From Neisseriaceae bacterium (GTDB lineage: Bacteria > Pseudomonadota > Gammaproteobacteria > Burkholderiales > Neisseriaceae): DNA of 7,826 nt. A program made the translations under genes and the position numbers. Of the stretch, positions 6,348-7,826 are shown one piece after another. Where the stretch lies: the NCBI GenBank assembly GCA_017989485.1, contig JAGNPU010000076.1, forward strand, positions 1 through 7,826, in the 5' to 3' direction. Positions within the stretch are counted from its first letter, which is position 1; every line of letters starts with the position of its first letter. Under the pieces are notes generated by a model. That model saw only the letters and a program-made list of their open reading frames with translations. It did not search any database and was not told the DNA's origin.

Positions 6348-6375
6348 TTGACAAATAACCCCCAACTCTTATACG
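6348..6375 (+). promoter_or_regulatory. Possible mltD promoter
   Basis: TTGACA (6348-6353), a perfect -35, is followed after 16 bases by TATACG (6370-6375), or after 18 bases by TACGAT, each matching four of six -10 positions. This would give an mltD leader of about 30 bases. The region 6281-6411 is clearly more A/T-rich than the flanking genes, as expected of a promoter region. Confidence 0.5.
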
Positions 6376-6411
6376 ATTTGGTGTTTATTTCATTTTTGGG
6401 TATTGTATAAT

Positions 6412-7826
6412 ATGACAGCCTTGAAGAAAATCGCGCTATCACTTGCCAGCATTGTGCCCATGCTGAGCCTTTCCGCTCAGGGCCTAGCCAGCACCAACAC
6501 CGCTGGCGTGGCACGCGACATCATGCAGATGAGTACGGCGCCCCTAAAAGGCTATGTCGGCCATCCTGATGGCATTTGGTCTAAGTTACGCAATGACTTT
6601 CAAATGGCCGAAGTCAATCCTGAAATCGTGCGCAAGCACGAACAGTATTACAGCACCCGCCTGCCCTACTTTAACCGCATCGTAGAGCGCAGCGAACCCT
6701 ATATGTTCCATATTGCGCAAGAAGTGCAAAAGCGCAATATGCCCGCCGAAATCGCCCTATTGCCGATTATTGAAAGCGCCTTTGTCACCAGCGCCAAATC
6801 ACGCGTGGGCGCCTCTGGCCTTTGGCAGTTCATGCCGGCCACCGGCAAAGACTTCGGCCTGACCCAAAACAATTTATACGATGGCCGCCTTGACGTGTAC
6901 GCCGCCACCGACGCCGCCCTGACGTATTTACAATACCTACACAATCTATTTGGCGACTGGCCTTTGGCGCTGGCTGCCTATAATTGGGGTCAAGGCAACG
7001 TGGGCAAAGCGATTAAGCGCGCCCAAGCCCAAGGCTTGGAAATCACCTACGAAAACCTCAACATGCCGGCAGAAACCCGCAACTACGTGCCCAAGCTGTT
7101 GGCCGTGCGCAACCTGATCGCCAGCCCTGATACGTTTGCGTTAAACCTCACCCCCATTGCCGACCAACCCTATTTTGGCGTGGTCACCCTAGACCATGCC
7201 ATCGACACGGCTGCGGCGGCGCGCCTGGCGGGCATTAGCCCTGCCGAGTTTGAACGACTCAATCCTGGCGTGGTGGCCCCCGTGGTCGCCACCCAAAACA
7301 TCCGCCGCATTTTGCTGCCGGTGACCAAGATTGACGCCTTCCACGCCAACCTCAAAAAAGCCGACAAAAACACCTTGCTGTCTTGGGACTTCTACCAGCC
7401 TTCTGCTGGGGAAGACGTGGCCCAATTGGCAGCCAATACCGGCATGTCGATCGCTGAAATCAAACGCTTGAATCAGCTCTCCAGCAACAAGCTGCGGGCC
7501 AGCTCGACGATTTTAATCGCCAAAAACAGCCTGGCCATTCCGGTGCCGCCAATCTTCATGCCCAACGCCACCCCAACCTTAATGGCCAGCGCGCCGAGCA
7601 CGGCGCCGAAAGCCGCAGCGGTCATGCCCGTGGTGATTGAAACACCCGTGGCCCGTAGCCAACAAATCATATTGACCCCTGTCGCACCGCCCGCTCAGGC
7701 CGCAGCACCCATTCAGGTCGCCCGCGCTCCTCAGGCCAAGGCAGCACCCATGCCTTCAGACGAATGGGCCATCTCACCGGCCCCCAGCAGCATGACCACC
7801 GCACCCTCTGTGGCCATGCCCATAGG
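6412..7826 (+). CDS. mltD: MltD-family membrane-bound-type lytic murein transglycosylase with LysM region, 3' partial
   Basis: A periplasmic enzyme that cleaves the MurNAc-GlcNAc bond of peptidoglycan to give 1,6-anhydro ends. The frame is open from ATG 6412 to the window end (471 residues visible). Residues 1-26 are a signal peptide (MTALKKIALSLASIVPMLSLSAQGLA). The SLT domain covers about 95-220, with catalytic E121 in LPIIESAFVTSA, then GASGLWQFMPATG, and AAYNWGQGNV (188-197). ETRNYVPKLLAVRNLI follows, as in MltD. A degenerate LysM-like segment (about 254-308) precedes a clearer LysM (about 322-371). After it comes an Ala/Pro-rich, probably disordered tail that continues past the window. 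No cysteine occurs in the visible part, so unlike E. coli MltD it has no lipobox. The ribosome-binding site is weak (GGG at 6398-6400). Its position beside gloB matches the E. coli mltD-gloB order. Confidence 0.93.
   Translation, partial: MTALKKIALSLASIVPMLSLSAQGLASTNTAGVARDIMQMSTAPLKGYVGHPDGIWSKLRNDFQMAEVNPEIVRKHEQYYSTRLPYFNRIVERSEPYMFHIAQEVQKRNMPAEIALLPIIESAFVTSAKSRVGASGLWQFMPATGKDFGLTQNNLYDGRLDVYAATDAALTYLQYLHNLFGDWPLALAAYNWGQGNVGKAIKRAQAQGLEITYENLNMPAETRNYVPKLLAVRNLIASPDTFALNLTPIADQPYFGVVTLDHAIDTAAAARLAGISPAEFERLNPGVVAPVVATQNIRRILLPVTKIDAFHANLKKADKNTLLSWDFYQPSAGEDVAQLAANTGMSIAEIKRLNQLSSNKLRASSTILIAKNSLAIPVPPIFMPNATPTLMASAPSTAPKAAAVMPVVIETPVARSQQIILTPVAPPAQAAAPIQVARAPQAKAAPMPSDEWAISPAPSSMTTAPSVAMPI

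Noticed and set aside
6406..6411. TATAAT immediately before the mltD ATG as a -10 box
   Set aside because: Transcription would begin inside the coding sequence, past the start codon, and no -35 lies at usable spacing.
7749..7760. Sequence whose reverse complement contains TCGTCTGAA, like part of a Neisseriaceae DNA uptake sequence
   Set aside because: Only the core matches, it lies inside mltD coding sequence, and I found no second copy in the window; one hit in 7.8 kb is not evidence of an uptake signal.
1..7826. CRISPR arrays, insertion sequences, integrases, toxin-antitoxin pairs, phage or defence genes
   Set aside because: No direct-repeat arrays, transposase motifs or terminal inverted repeats were seen; the tRNA genes show no nearby integrase or duplicated 3' end that would mark an attachment site.

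Overview
The window looks like ordinary chromosomal DNA from a Gram-negative proteobacterium. GC is moderately high, the genes are dense, and no mobile element, phage gene, IS end or CRISPR array is visible. The gene set points to Betaproteobacteria, perhaps Neisseriales: ubiU-ubiV, a lipoprotein resembling the neisserial Adhesin Complex Protein/MliC fold, and the block rnhA - YafS-like methyltransferase - gloB - mltD. The taxonomic placement is inference from protein resemblance only.

Layout. (1) 1-1835, + strand: ubiU (5' end cut by the window) and ubiV, an operon for oxygen-independent ubiquinone hydroxylation. A strong hairpin, probably bidirectional, follows at 1852-1884. (2) 1897-2343, - strand: a small lipoprotein of MliC/ACP type, convergent with ubiV. 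(3) 2471-2735, - strand: a stable-RNA unit. It has a consensus sigma-70 promoter with an A/T-rich upstream element, then tRNA-Arg(ACG), tRNA-Glu(UUC) and a terminator. (4) 2792-4210, + strand: a two-part nuclease-like protein with an intact DnaQ-type DEDDh exonuclease domain fused to a UvrC-N-like region. The GIY-YIG motifs of that region look eroded but its cysteine motif is kept. (5) 4228-5484, - strand: rnhA and the YafS-like methyltransferase, overlapping by 8 bases, with a terminator after rnhA. (6) 5528-7826, + strand: gloB (glyoxalase II), then an MltD-family lytic transglycosylase cut off by the window end.

How the genes fit together. ubiU and ubiV form one enzyme system; their partner ubiT is not in the window. 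The rnhA/methyltransferase/gloB/mltD block resembles the enterobacterial mltD-gloB-yafS-rnhA-dnaQ neighbourhood. Here the exonuclease beside rnhA is not a plain DNA polymerase III epsilon subunit but the DnaQ/UvrC-like fusion. No clearly undescribed multi-gene system is visible. The best candidates for a second look are the fusion protein with its degenerate GIY-YIG region, the MltD homolog without a lipobox cysteine, and the methyltransferase lacking a standard SAM-binding glycine loop.
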